A stretch of DNA of 64,000 nucleotides. Source: Martinezella miluonensis. Its GTDB lineage: Bacteria > Pseudomonadota > Alphaproteobacteria > Rhizobiales > Rhizobiaceae. The notes under the pieces are model-generated. The model did not search any database and was not told the origin of the DNA. It saw nothing but the letters and a program-made list of their open reading frames with translations. Shown piece after piece: positions 46,342-55,732 of the stretch (position 1 is the stretch's first letter; each line of letters starts with the position of its first letter). The position numbers were made by a program, and so were the translations under genes. The DNA lies in assembly GCF_900094545.1 (NCBI RefSeq), contig NZ_FMAH01000025.1, forward strand, positions 35,710 through 99,709. Reading direction: 5' to 3'.

Positions 46342-47175
46342 ATGAACATGAGCGACAACAATTTCCAGAGCGTCAACGCACAGCAGGGGAAGGGCGCCGT
46401 TTCCCAGTCGGATCTCGGCCTCGCGAAACTTGACGTGAAGAAACTCGATTTCACCTATCAGAACGGCCATCGCGTTCTGAAGGATGTGAATATGAGCATC
46501 CGCAAAAATGCGGTCACCGCCTTCATCGGCCCTTCGGGTTGTGGCAAATCCACGCTGCTGCGCACCTTCAACCGGATGTATGATCTCTATCCGGGCCAGA
46601 CGGTTGCGGGCGAGATCCTGCTGGACGGCCGCAATATTCTCACCAAGGACGTCGATCTGAACGATCTGCGCGCCAAGGTCGGCATGGTGTTCCAGAAGCC
46701 CACGCCGTTCCCGATGTCTATTTATGAAAACGTCGCTTTTGGCATCCGGCTCTATGAGAAGCTTTCCAAGGCGGAAATGGACGTCCGCGTTGAAGCGGCG
46801 CTGACGGAAACGGCGTTGTGGAGCGAAGTGAAGGAAAAGCTGCACCAGAGCGGACTTGGCCTTTCCGGCGGCCAGCAGCAGCGCCTCTGCATCGCCCGCG
46901 CCATTGCCATTCGCCCCGAAGTCCTGCTGCTCGACGAGCCGACCTCGGCCCTCGACCCGATCTCGACCGCCAAGGTCGAGGAATTGGTGTCGCAGCTGAA
47001 GGGCGATTTCACGATCGTCATCGTCACGCACAACATGCAGCAGGCGAGCCGCATCTCCGACAGCACCGCCTTCATGTATCTTGGCGAGCTCATCGAATAC
47101 GGCGCGACCGAGCAGATCTTCCAGGCGCCGAAGGTCAAGCGCACGGAAGACTACATCACCGGTCGTTACGGCTGA
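46342..47175 (+). CDS. pstB: Phosphate ABC transporter ATP-binding protein
   Basis: The ATPase of the phosphate importer, 277 residues. Walker A is GPSGCGKST, the signature is LSGGQQQRLCIARA, and Walker B is VLLLDEPTSALDP. The ATG at 46342 has AGGA eight bases upstream. A GTG at 46309 overlapping the pstA stop is an alternative. A terminator follows at once, and phoU is not next. Confidence 0.96.
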   Translation: MNMSDNNFQSVNAQQGKGAVSQSDLGLAKLDVKKLDFTYQNGHRVLKDVNMSIRKNAVTAFIGPSGCGKSTLLRTFNRMYDLYPGQTVAGEILLDGRNILTKDVDLNDLRAKVGMVFQKPTPFPMSIYENVAFGIRLYEKLSKAEMDVRVEAALTETALWSEVKEKLHQSGLGLSGGQQQRLCIARAIAIRPEVLLLDEPTSALDPISTAKVEELVSQLKGDFTIVIVTHNMQQASRISDSTAFMYLGELIEYGATEQIFQAPKVKRTEDYITGRYG

Positions 47176-47204
47176 TACGGCCGGAGAGTGCCGCACAATT
47201 TGCG

Positions 47205-47231
47205 AAGGCGCGCTGTGGAAGCGCGCCTTTT
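47205..47231 (+). terminator. Terminator of the pst operon
   Basis: AAGGCGCGC (47205-47213) pairs with GCGCGCCTT (47221-47229), followed by TT, 29 bases after the pstB stop. Confidence 0.75.
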
Positions 47232-47320
47232 GCGTTTGCGGGTGGGCGTTGCTGAACAAGAGCGTAGATCTGCTCAGGCGAAGAGGATTATCGAACCCGC
47301 TGTCGGGGATATGTGGACCG

Positions 47321-48571
47321 TCACATCCTGGAGAGCGTGCCCATGCGACGCAAGAGCTGGATCTGATCGTCGAGCGTCGGCACTAGCTCGCCCTCATTCG
47401 CCGCGGGCGCCGCGTCGGTATCATTCGCGGCTTCCAGTTCATTGAAGACGATGGAGCAATTGCGGCCCGCGCGTTTGGCGGCGTAAAGCGCACGGTCTGC
47501 GGCGGAGACCAGCCGGTCCCAGCTGACGGCGTCACGCGGCATGACCGCAACGCCGATGCTGACCGTCGCCTGCACCAGCGAGCGGCCGGCAGGCAGCGGC
47601 CCGCGGCAGAAGTCGGCGCGAATGGTTTCGGCCAGCGCCTCCGCCTCGGATTGCTCGTCCACGGGGATGAAGGCCACGAATTCCTCGCCGCCCATTCGAC
47701 CGAATGCGCCGCTGCGCGGCACGAACTGATGGGCGACACGGGCAAATTCGACGAGCACCGTATCGCCCGTCTGGTGGCCATAGCGGTCGTTGATCTTCTT
47801 GAAGTGGTCGAGATCGAACAGCAGAGCGGCAAGTTTCTGCTGCTGCTGACCTTCACCGGCAAGGATCTCGTAGCTTTCCTGAAGTCCCCGCCGATTCAGA
47901 ACGCCGGTCAGCGTGTCGGTGATGGAAATTGCCCGCCAGCGGCGTTCGGAGCGTTCCATTAAAAGCTTGCCGTTGAGGACGATGGCGACGACGACGAGCA
48001 GCGCGTAGCCGAGCGCTGTGTAGCCGCGATAGATCAGGGCCTGTTCCAATGTCGGGGCTGCGAATACCAGCCAGAGAGCGGAGCCGAAACAGAAACAGGC
48101 GAGTACCGTGAAGACGATGGCAAGCTGCCGGCGAGCCGGCTCGCGTCGACCGGCAGCCGGCTGAACGGCAAAGGCGAGCAATGTCGCGCCAACGGCGCCG
48201 GCAAGGTCGTAGACGACGACACGATTGAGGAAATTGTCGGTGACCCAGGGCAGGCTGACGCCGAACAGCCAGACGAGAGGCGGCAGCAGCACAGACCATT
48301 TCAGCTTGCGCTTATCCATCAACCGGAAGCCGATGATCCAGGCGCTTTCGCCGAGCAGCGCAACAGCATTGCCGATCTGGACGGACCAGATGTCGGGGAT
48401 GACGCCGCGAGCCGCCACTAGGGCAAAGCCTATGGCGCTGACGGCAAAGCCCAGAGCCCAGACCAGATAGACGGGAGATTTGCGGTCGTGCGCCCAGGCA
48501 AGAAGGAGAACGGTAGCCAGGGTAATGGCTTCCGAGCACCAAATGGTCAGGCCTGTGGTCATGTTCAGCAC
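47321..48571 (-). CDS. Membrane-anchored diguanylate cyclase (GGDEF)
   Basis: A 416-residue protein with about seven N-terminal helices (residues about 8-215) and a C-terminal GGDEF domain. The active-site loop is RMGGEEF (around residue 293), and the entry segment DTLTGVLNRRGLQ is intact, so cyclic-di-GMP synthesis is likely. The inhibitory RxxD site five residues before GGEEF is absent. No EAL domain is present. It is convergent with pstB. Confidence 0.9.
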   Translation of the reverse strand: MLNMTTGLTIWCSEAITLATVLLLAWAHDRKSPVYLVWALGFAVSAIGFALVAARGVIPDIWSVQIGNAVALLGESAWIIGFRLMDKRKLKWSVLLPPLVWLFGVSLPWVTDNFLNRVVVYDLAGAVGATLLAFAVQPAAGRREPARRQLAIVFTVLACFCFGSALWLVFAAPTLEQALIYRGYTALGYALLVVVAIVLNGKLLMERSERRWRAISITDTLTGVLNRRGLQESYEILAGEGQQQQKLAALLFDLDHFKKINDRYGHQTGDTVLVEFARVAHQFVPRSGAFGRMGGEEFVAFIPVDEQSEAEALAETIRADFCRGPLPAGRSLVQATVSIGVAVMPRDAVSWDRLVSAADRALYAAKRAGRNCSIVFNELEAANDTDAAPAANEGELVPTLDDQIQLLRRMGTLSRM

Positions 48572-48974
48572 GATTGGTGTTTCTCCACTCCCGGCAGTCT
48601 TCCGTCAGGCAGAATCCAACGGTGGCTGCATTTGCCCTATCCTCGCCCAATAAGGTGGTAAGTTCATTAAGTGAGTTGGTAAATTTTGCCTGTGTGTCCC
48701 GCTTGGGTCATGCGGCGATAATCCTTCACGTTTCCTTCACCTTGCCGTCGGGAAAACCAGTGGGTTGCACAAAGGCACGATACCCGTGCTGTTGGCATCG
48801 CGAAAGCGGAGTTTAGAAATGCTTTGTCAACGCTTCCTGGGGCATTACAGCTTTTTGAGGTTATGCTTTCGTGCGTCTTGAAGTGCAGGGCAGGGACACT
48901 CTATGTAGGGGTTAAGGATTTTTACTCGATTCCCGGCGTTTTCGTCGCCGGGGCAAGCTTGGTAAAGGACGCAC
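48572..48974. other. Intergenic region with divergent promoters (cyclase and clpP)
   Basis: No gene seen in about 400 bases. The right part carries a heat-shock-like promoter for clpP (see 48877-48909). The left part must contain the diguanylate cyclase promoter. Confidence 0.45.
48877..48909 (+). promoter_or_regulatory. Predicted RpoH (sigma-32) promoter of clpP
   Basis: CTTG at 48877-48880 and TCTATGTAGG at 48900-48909 agree with the alphaproteobacterial RpoH pattern (CTTG, then CYTATNTNNG), with a spacing of 19 bases. The leader to clpP would be about 60 bases. Confidence 0.5.
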
Positions 48975-49607
48975 ATGAGAAATCCAGTCGATACAGCTAT
49001 GGCTCTGGTGCCGATGGTTGTTGAGCAGACCAACCGCGGGGAACGGTCTTACGACATCTATTCCCGTCTGCTGAAGGAACGCATCATTTTCCTCACCGGG
49101 CCGGTTGAAGACCATATGGCGACGTTGGTGTGCGCCCAGCTTCTCTTCCTCGAGGCCGAAAACCCGAAGAAGGAAATCGCGCTCTACATCAATTCGCCGG
49201 GCGGCGTCGTCACTGCCGGCATGGCGATCTACGACACTATGCAGTTCATCAAGCCGGCCGTTTCGACGCTGTGCATCGGTCAGGCCGCATCTATGGGCTC
49301 GCTGCTGCTCGCCGCCGGCGACAAGGATATGCGCTTCGCAACGCCGAATTCCCGCATCATGGTTCACCAGCCTTCGGGCGGTTTCCAGGGTCAGGCTTCG
49401 GACATCGAGCGTCATGCGCGTGACATCATCAAGATGAAGCGTCGCCTCAACGAAGTTTACGTCAAGCACTGCGGCCGTACCTACGAGGAAGTCGAGCAGA
49501 CGCTCGATCGTGACCATTTCATGTCCTCGGATGAGGCCAAGGAATGGGGTCTCATCGACAAGGTGCTGACGTCGCGTACCGAAATGGAAGGAGAGACCGC
49601 CTCGTGA
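48975..49607 (+). CDS. clpP: ATP-dependent Clp protease proteolytic subunit
   Basis: A 210-residue serine protease that forms a tetradecamer with ClpX or ClpA. Ser106 is in GQAASMGSLLL and His131 in RIMVHQPSGG; the catalytic Asp lies near the TLDRDHFM segment. clpX follows 298 bases downstream on the same strand, then lon and hupB, the conserved alphaproteobacterial order. Confidence 0.97.
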   Translation: MRNPVDTAMALVPMVVEQTNRGERSYDIYSRLLKERIIFLTGPVEDHMATLVCAQLLFLEAENPKKEIALYINSPGGVVTAGMAIYDTMQFIKPAVSTLCIGQAASMGSLLLAAGDKDMRFATPNSRIMVHQPSGGFQGQASDIERHARDIIKMKRRLNEVYVKHCGRTYEEVEQTLDRDHFMSSDEAKEWGLIDKVLTSRTEMEGETAS

Positions 49608-49623
49608 TTTATCCACGAGGCGG
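49597..49623 (+). terminator. Hairpin overlapping the clpP stop codon
   Basis: CCGCCTCGTG pairs perfectly with CACGAGGCGG around ATTTATC. The TGA stop spans the arm-loop junction. There is no T tract, so it may stabilise the message rather than terminate. Confidence 0.5.
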
Positions 49624-49905
49624 TAGCTTCTACGCCACAGTTCTATCCCATTTGTGATCGAATAGGGGTTTAATGTGGAACGGAACGCGGTAATAGTAAG
49701 CATTGATGCTATGTAGCGATTTTGTGACATAGCATTCGGCATTCGAAGGGGAATCGTTGCCACGCAGTTCCGGTTGGCCGGACCTGCGTTCAGTACCCCG
49801 AGGGGCGCCGCGATCTGCTAGCAAACGAGGAGCAGGTCCGGCGGGCGCATTGAGTGGACCGCGATTTCGACTTGGAAATTGGCGGCGTGCTGGAAGGAAA
49901 GTGAT

Positions 49906-51183
49906 ATGAGCAAAGTCAGCGGCAGCAACGGCGGCGACTCGAAGAACACGCTTTATTGTTCGTTCTGCGGTAAGAGCCAGCATGAAGTCCGCAAATTGAT
50001 TGCCGGACCAACAGTCTTCATCTGCGATGAGTGCGTTGAGCTATGCATGGACATCATCCGCGAGGAAAATAAATCCTCGATGGTGAAGTCGCGCGACGGA
50101 GTTCCGACCCCGCAGGACATCATCAAGGTTCTCGACGAATACGTCATTGGTCAGCGGCAGGCGAAGAAGATCCTCTCCGTTGCCGTTCATAACCATTACA
50201 AGCGTCTCGCTCATGCATCGAAGAACGGCGACGTCGAATTGGCGAAGTCGAACATCATGCTCGTCGGTCCGACCGGCTGCGGCAAGACCTATCTGGCCCA
50301 GACGCTCGCACGCATCATCGACGTTCCCTTCACCATGGCGGACGCGACGACGCTGACCGAAGCCGGTTATGTCGGTGAAGACGTCGAAAACATCATTCTC
50401 AAGCTGCTCCAGGCTGCCGACTACAACGTCGAGCGTGCGCAGCGCGGTATCGTCTATATCGACGAAGTCGACAAGATTTCCCGCAAGTCGGACAATCCGT
50501 CGATCACGCGCGACGTCTCGGGCGAAGGCGTGCAGCAGGCGCTGCTGAAGATCATGGAAGGCACGGTGGCTTCGGTTCCGCCGCAGGGCGGCCGCAAGCA
50601 TCCGCAGCAGGAATTCCTGCAAGTGGATACCACCAACATCCTCTTCATCTGCGGCGGCGCCTTCGCAGGCCTTGACAAGATTATCTCGGCCCGCGGCGAG
50701 AAGACGTCGATCGGCTTCGGCGCCACGGTCAAGGCTCCGGACGATCGCCGCGTCGGCGAAGTGCTGCGTGAGCTGGAGCCGGAAGATCTAGTGAAGTTCG
50801 GTCTCATCCCGGAATTCATCGGCCGTCTGCCCGTTCTGGCGACGCTGGAAGACTTGGACGAGGATGCGCTGATCCAGATCTTGTCCGAGCCGAAGAACGC
50901 GCTGGTGAAGCAGTATCAGCGCCTATTCGAGATGGAAGACGTCGAGCTGACCTTCCACGAGGATGCACTGCGTGAGATTGCCAAGAGGGCGATCGTCCGC
51001 AAGACGGGTGCTCGCGGCCTTCGTTCGATCATGGAAAAGATCCTTCTTGACACCATGTTCGAGCTGCCGGCGCTGGAAGGCGTTCGTGAAGTGGTCATCT
51101 CCGAGGAAGTGGTTCGCGGTTCCGCCCGCCCGCTCTACATCTATGCCGATCGGCAGGAAGAAAAGGCCAACGCGACGGCCTGA
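49906..51183 (+). CDS. clpX: ATP-dependent Clp protease ATP-binding subunit ClpX
   Basis: A 425-residue AAA+ unfoldase that feeds substrates to ClpP. The N-terminal C4 zinc-binding domain (CSFCGKSQ and CDECVELC) is followed by Walker A GPTGCGKTYLAQ, Walker B IVYIDEVDKI and the ClpP-binding IGF loop in KTSIGFGATV. The ATG at 49906 gives the usual short N-terminus; the frame extends nine codons further upstream. Confidence 0.98.
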   Translation: MSKVSGSNGGDSKNTLYCSFCGKSQHEVRKLIAGPTVFICDECVELCMDIIREENKSSMVKSRDGVPTPQDIIKVLDEYVIGQRQAKKILSVAVHNHYKRLAHASKNGDVELAKSNIMLVGPTGCGKTYLAQTLARIIDVPFTMADATTLTEAGYVGEDVENIILKLLQAADYNVERAQRGIVYIDEVDKISRKSDNPSITRDVSGEGVQQALLKIMEGTVASVPPQGGRKHPQQEFLQVDTTNILFICGGAFAGLDKIISARGEKTSIGFGATVKAPDDRRVGEVLRELEPEDLVKFGLIPEFIGRLPVLATLEDLDEDALIQILSEPKNALVKQYQRLFEMEDVELTFHEDALREIAKRAIVRKTGARGLRSIMEKILLDTMFELPALEGVREVVISEEVVRGSARPLYIYADRQEEKANATA

Positions 51184-51208
51184 TGCCTGCATCAGCGATC
51201 ACGAATCG

Positions 51209-51236
51209 AGGGGCTCGTCATCGACGGGCCCCTTTC
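51209..51236 (+). terminator. Terminator of clpX
   Basis: AGGGGCTCGTC pairs with GACGGGCCCCT (one T-G pair) around ATC, followed by TT and CC, 26 bases after the clpX stop. Confidence 0.7.
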
Positions 51237-51604
51237 CGTTTGAAAAGTCGTGCACTTTGCTGATAAAGTCTTGGATAAGCTTATGGGAACGCAGTCGAAA
51301 CCGGTTGTTAAGAACTCCCGCTGCGGCCATGATGGCATGATTCTGGAGCATCCGGCGGATAGGGCTCAAGCCCGGCGTTTTATCTTCGGATTTAGCTGCG
51401 CCAGCCGTGTTAGAGTAGCTGGGCTTCGGTGTTTTGTTGTTGCGTTCCTCCTTCGTGAATGCGCGGTTCGCTGCTTGACTGCGGTGCGTCCCGCGTGACT
51501 TGAAATAGATAATGTGAAGCTCCACTTGTTTACCAAGTGAGAGAGCCGGCTAATCCTCCCAGTCGGCAAAGAGCCCGGGAACGGGACGACGGAAAGGAAA
51601 TAAA
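51237..51604. other. Gene-free region before lon
   Basis: No credible gene on either strand. It must hold the lon promoter; CTTG motifs occur near 51474 and 51500, but I could not pair either with a convincing -10. Confidence 0.4.
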
Positions 51605-54025
51605 ATGACTAAGAAAACGTCTGCGGCAAATGAGAGCATTGCCTATCCGGTATTGCCGTTGCGCGACATCGTGGTCTTCCCCCACATGATCGTGCCGCTG
51701 TTCGTCGGACGGGAGAAATCCATTCGGGCGCTGGAAGAGGTCATGGGTTCCGACAAGCAGATCATGCTGGTCACCCAGATCAATGCCAGCGATGATGATC
51801 CCGCGCCGGACGCAATCCATAAGGTCGGCACCGTGGCCAACGTTCTGCAGCTGCTGAAACTGCCTGACGGCACCGTCAAGGTGCTGGTCGAAGGCCGTGC
51901 GCGCGCGCAGATTGACGAATATACCGGCCGCGAGGATTTCTACGAAGCGCTTGGCCATATTCTGCACGAGCCGGAAGAAGATCAGGTCGAGCTCGAGGCT
52001 CTGAGCCGCTCGGTCGTTTCGGAATTCGAGAGCTACGTGAAGCTCAACAAGAAGATTTCTCCGGAAGTGGTTGGTGCCGCCAGCCAGATCGACGACTATT
52101 CCAAGCTCGCCGATACGGTCGCTTCGCATCTGTCGATCAAGATCACCGAAAAGCAGGAGATGCTGGAAACCACCAGCGTCAAGGGCCGCCTCGAAAAGGC
52201 GCTCGGCTTCATGGAAGGCGAGATTTCGGTTCTGCAGGTCGAGAAGCGCATCCGCTCGCGCGTCAAGCGCCAGATGGAGAAGACCCAGCGCGAATACTAT
52301 CTGAATGAGCAGATGAAGGCGATCCAGAAGGAACTTGGCGACGGCGACGAAGGCCGCGACGAGATGGCCGAACTGGAAGAGCGCATCTCCAAGACCAAGC
52401 TTTCGAAGGAAGCCAAGGAAAAGGCCGATGCCGAGCTGAAGAAGCTCCGGCAGATGAGCCCGATGTCGGCTGAAGCGACCGTCGTGCGCAACTATCTCGA
52501 TTGGCTGCTGGGTATCCCCTGGCAAAAGAAGTCGAAGATCAAGACCGATCTGAACAATGCCGAGAAGATTCTCGAAGCCGATCATTTCGGTCTGGACAAG
52601 GTCAAGGAGCGCATCGTCGAATATCTGGCCGTCCAGGCACGTGCGACCAAGATCAAGGGCCCGATCCTTTGCCTCGTCGGCCCTCCGGGCGTCGGCAAGA
52701 CCTCGCTTGCCCAGTCGATCGCCAAGGCGACCGGCCGTGAGTATGTCCGCATGGCGCTTGGCGGCGTTCGCGACGAAGCCGAAATCCGCGGTCACCGCCG
52801 CACCTATATCGGCTCGATGCCCGGCAAGGTCATCCAGTCGATGAAGAAGGCCAAGAAGTCCAACCCGCTGTTCCTGCTCGACGAAATCGACAAGCTCGGC
52901 ATGGACTATCGCGGCGATCCGTCTTCGGCCCTGCTGGAAGTGCTGGACCCGGCGCAGAACTCGACCTTCATGGATCACTACCTGGAAGTCGAATATGACC
53001 TGTCGGACGTGATGTTCATTACGACGGCGAATACGCTGAATATCCCTGCGCCCTTGATGGACCGCATGGAGATCATCCGTATTGCCGGCTACACCGAGGA
53101 TGAAAAGCGCGAGATCGCCAAGCGACACCTGTTGCCGAAGGCCATCAAGGAACATGCGCTGCAGCCGAGCGAATTCTCGATCAGCGACGATGCTCTGATG
53201 GTCGTGATCGAGCAGTACACCCGCGAAGCCGGTGTCCGTAACTTCGAACGCGAACTGATGAAGCTCGCACGCAAGGCGGTCACCGAGATCATCAAGGGCA
53301 AGACGAAGTCGATCACCGTGACGGCCGAGAACGTTCCCGACTATCTGGGCGTGCCGCGCTACCGTCATGGCGAAGCCGAACGCGAAGATCAGGTCGGTGT
53401 CGTCACCGGTCTCGCCTGGACTGAAGTCGGTGGCGTGCTGCTGACGATCGAAGGTGTGATGATGCCGGGCAAGGGCCGCATGACTGTTACTGGCAACCTG
53501 AAGGAAGTCATGAAGGAATCGATTTCCGCGGCAGCTTCTTACGTCCGCTCGCGCGCCGTCGATTTCGGCATCGAACCGCCACGCTTCGACAAGAGCGACA
53601 TCCATGTGCACTTGCCGGAAGGCGCAACGCCAAAGGATGGTCCGTCGGCCGGTGTCGCCATGGCAACCGCGATCGTCTCGATCATGACCGGCATTCCGGT
53701 TTCCAAGGATGTGGCCATGACCGGTGAAATCACGCTGCGCGGCCGCGTGCTGCCGATCGGCGGCCTGAAGGAAAAGCTGCTGGCAGCGATGCGCGGCGGC
53801 ATCAAGAAGGTGCTGATCCCGGAAGAAAACGCCAAGGATCTGGCGGAGATTCCGGACAACGTGAAGAACAGCATGGAGATCATTCCGGTCTCGCGCATGG
53901 GCGAGGTGATCAAGCACGCGCTCGTCCGTCGGCCGGAGCCGATCGAATGGGATGGCACCGTCGAAACGCCCGTGATCGCAACGGTCGAAGGCGTGGATGA
54001 CGTGGGTACGTCGATCGCACATTGA
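51605..54025 (+). CDS. lon: ATP-dependent protease Lon
   Basis: An 806-residue cytosolic AAA+ serine protease. In order: the N-terminal LON substrate-binding domain (YPVLPLRDIVVFPHMIVPLF), a coiled coil, the AAA+ domain with GPPGVGKTSLAQ and FLLDEIDKLG, and the protease domain with the Ser-Lys dyad in PKDGPSAGVAMATA and the downstream LKEKLLAA. Length is normal. A hairpin overlaps its stop codon and a terminator follows. Confidence 0.98.
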   Translation: MTKKTSAANESIAYPVLPLRDIVVFPHMIVPLFVGREKSIRALEEVMGSDKQIMLVTQINASDDDPAPDAIHKVGTVANVLQLLKLPDGTVKVLVEGRARAQIDEYTGREDFYEALGHILHEPEEDQVELEALSRSVVSEFESYVKLNKKISPEVVGAASQIDDYSKLADTVASHLSIKITEKQEMLETTSVKGRLEKALGFMEGEISVLQVEKRIRSRVKRQMEKTQREYYLNEQMKAIQKELGDGDEGRDEMAELEERISKTKLSKEAKEKADAELKKLRQMSPMSAEATVVRNYLDWLLGIPWQKKSKIKTDLNNAEKILEADHFGLDKVKERIVEYLAVQARATKIKGPILCLVGPPGVGKTSLAQSIAKATGREYVRMALGGVRDEAEIRGHRRTYIGSMPGKVIQSMKKAKKSNPLFLLDEIDKLGMDYRGDPSSALLEVLDPAQNSTFMDHYLEVEYDLSDVMFITTANTLNIPAPLMDRMEIIRIAGYTEDEKREIAKRHLLPKAIKEHALQPSEFSISDDALMVVIEQYTREAGVRNFERELMKLARKAVTEIIKGKTKSITVTAENVPDYLGVPRYRHGEAEREDQVGVVTGLAWTEVGGVLLTIEGVMMPGKGRMTVTGNLKEVMKESISAAASYVRSRAVDFGIEPPRFDKSDIHVHLPEGATPKDGPSAGVAMATAIVSIMTGIPVSKDVAMTGEITLRGRVLPIGGLKEKLLAAMRGGIKKVLIPEENAKDLAEIPDNVKNSMEIIPVSRMGEVIKHALVRRPEPIEWDGTVETPVIATVEGVDDVGTSIAH

Positions 54026-54096
54026 GGCTCTTCGCCTCAATTCTGTCGAATTGCCAGAAATGGCGAAAAGACCGGCATTTTTGCCGGTCTTTTTTT
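54022..54096 (+). terminator. lon 3' hairpin and terminator
   Basis: TTGAGGC / GCCTCAA around TCTTC overlaps the lon stop. About 30 bases on, AAAAGACCGGCA pairs with TGCCGGTCTTTT followed by T residues, a strong rho-independent terminator (54066-54096). Confidence 0.85.
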
Positions 54097-54226
54097 GTGA
54101 AAAGCGTCCGGAAACGCTTGCTTTTCCTTGGTTTGCAGGGTTTTTGGGGTTGCGGCGGGTAAGAGCATTCCTACTTGCACCCCGCTTACTGATAAGTCGT
54201 TTCATACCAAAGAAAGGGGTGGAAAC

Positions 54227-54502
54227 ATGAACAAGAATGAGCTCGTGTCCGCAGTGGCCGAGAAGGCCGGTATCACGAAGGCTGACGCTGCTTCCGCTGT
54301 TGACGCTGTTTTCGAGACCGTCCAGGCTGAACTGAAGAAGGGCGGCGACATTCGCCTCGCTGGTTTCGGCAGCTTCACTGTTTCTCACCGTGCAGCCACG
54401 AAGGGCCGCAACCCGTCCACGGGTGCTGAGGTCGACATCGCTGCTCGCAATGTTCCGAAGTTCACGCCCGGCAAGGGCCTGAAGGACGCGGTCAACAGCT
54501 GA
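54227..54502 (+). CDS. hupB: DNA-binding protein HU-beta type
   Basis: A 91-residue nucleoid protein. MNKNELVSAVAEKAGITKAD and the arm region GRNPSTGAEVDIAARNVPKF are typical of HU. I start at the ATG at 54227 after AAAGGGG; the upstream open frame is not HU-like. Its place after lon is conserved in Rhizobiales. Confidence 0.97.
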   Translation: MNKNELVSAVAEKAGITKADAASAVDAVFETVQAELKKGGDIRLAGFGSFTVSHRAATKGRNPSTGAEVDIAARNVPKFTPGKGLKDAVNS

Positions 54503-54552
54503 TTTCGTTTTCACCCACCGCGAGGTGTTAGCCTTGCGGTTGGAGAACATTG

Positions 54553-54579
54553 AGGGTCCGCTTTGCGGGCCCTTTTTCG
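54553..54579 (+). terminator. Terminator of hupB
   Basis: GAGGGTCCG and CGGGCCCT form a stem with a TTTG-type loop followed by TTTTTC, about 50 bases after the hupB stop. Confidence 0.75.
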
Positions 54580-54748
54580 TTTCCAGGCAGGGAAGGGCTG
54601 GATTTCGTTCGCTATCCCTGACCAATAAAATGGAGGATGCTTCCGGCTCGGACGGTCCGCGCATTCTCTTGCGAAGAAAACGTCAGAGGGTATTTTCGAA
54701 TGCCCAACGTTGACGTTTCAGTCGAATGACCATCAGGATCATCAAGAA

Positions 54749-55660
54749 ATGACCGCATCGCCTTCCTTTCTCGGCCTTCCCAATCGACAAATCGATGGCA
54801 GCATGCCTCGCGCAGTCATCTTCGGAGCCGGCCACGGCAGTACCTATCCGGACAAGGATAGCGGCGGCTATGCGCTGGCCGCCGGTGCCATTCGCGGCGC
54901 AAGCCAGAGCGAAGCGCCGTTGGTCGAACATTGGGATTTCGATCTCGGCGGACCGCTATTTGACGGCAAGCCAATCTCCTGTGTCGATGCGGGAGATGTC
55001 TCCACCGCCATGCACGACAATGCCGGCAACCGGGAGCGGATCGAGGCGAAGACGCGTGAGATCCTGGCGTTGTCGGCCGTGCCGGTTTTGCTTGGCGGCG
55101 ACTGCTCCGTCACTATCCCGTTCCTCACCGGCTTTGCAGATCGGGGGCCGATCTGGGTCCTGCAGATCGATGCTCATATAGACTGGCGTGACGAACTGCA
55201 GGGAGAACGCTTCGGTTATTCGAGCCCGATGCGCCGGGCAAGCGAGATGCCGCATGTCGCAGGCATGGTCCAGGTCGGCCTTCGCAGCGTCGGCAGTGCG
55301 CGCCTTACCGAAATCGAAGACGCGCGGCGCTATGGCAGCTGCTTCGTGACGGCTCGCGAAATTCACGCCCAGGGTATCGGAGCAGCTCTGCGACATGTTC
55401 CGGAAGGTGCGCAGGTCGTCGTTACCCTTGATTGCGATAGCATCGATCCCTCGATCATGCCGGGGGTCGCGGCACGGACGCCCGGTGGCCTGACCTATAC
55501 TGAGATCATCGACCTGATCGCGGGTCTTGGCAGGCGGGCCAGGATCGCAGGCTTCGACTTGGTGGAATTCTATCCGCCTACCGACATTGACGGCCTATCG
55601 GCGATTACCGCCGCGCGTATTCTCACCAACGTGATCGGAACCGTTGTTCGGCAGAGTTGA
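54749..55660 (+). CDS. Arginase/agmatinase-family ureohydrolase with a Cys at a metal-ligand position
   Basis: A 303-residue ureohydrolase fold. Metal motifs DAHIDWRDEL and DCDSIDPSIMPG are intact, but the first motif reads LLGGDCSVTIP where the family normally has GGDHS, so a Mn-A ligand His is Cys. Agmatine, arginine, guanidinobutyrate or formiminoglutamate are all possible substrates. I start at the ATG at 54749; a TTG at 54710 would add 13 residues. It has its own bidirectional terminator. A second ureohydrolase (speB, at 35.7 kb) keeps the His. Confidence 0.82.
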   Translation: MTASPSFLGLPNRQIDGSMPRAVIFGAGHGSTYPDKDSGGYALAAGAIRGASQSEAPLVEHWDFDLGGPLFDGKPISCVDAGDVSTAMHDNAGNRERIEAKTREILALSAVPVLLGGDCSVTIPFLTGFADRGPIWVLQIDAHIDWRDELQGERFGYSSPMRRASEMPHVAGMVQVGLRSVGSARLTEIEDARRYGSCFVTAREIHAQGIGAALRHVPEGAQVVVTLDCDSIDPSIMPGVAARTPGGLTYTEIIDLIAGLGRRARIAGFDLVEFYPPTDIDGLSAITAARILTNVIGTVVRQS

Positions 55661-55684
55661 ACTGCAACTCTCTGAGGGTTCAGC

Positions 55685-55710
55685 AAAGGCCGGGCTTGCG
55701 CCCGGCCTTT
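55685..55710. terminator. Bidirectional terminator between convergent ureohydrolase and aldo/keto reductase
   Basis: AAAGGCCGGGC pairs perfectly with GCCCGGCCTTT around TTGC, giving T runs in both directions. Confidence 0.85.
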
Positions 55711-55732
55711 CTCGTTCGCAACGCCGCCGCGC

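Noticed and set aside
51530..54664. Very long antisense open frame (over 1,000 codons) opposite lon
   Set aside because: It mirrors the codon pattern of lon. High-GC genes produce such shadow frames; there is no family resemblance or ribosome-binding site.
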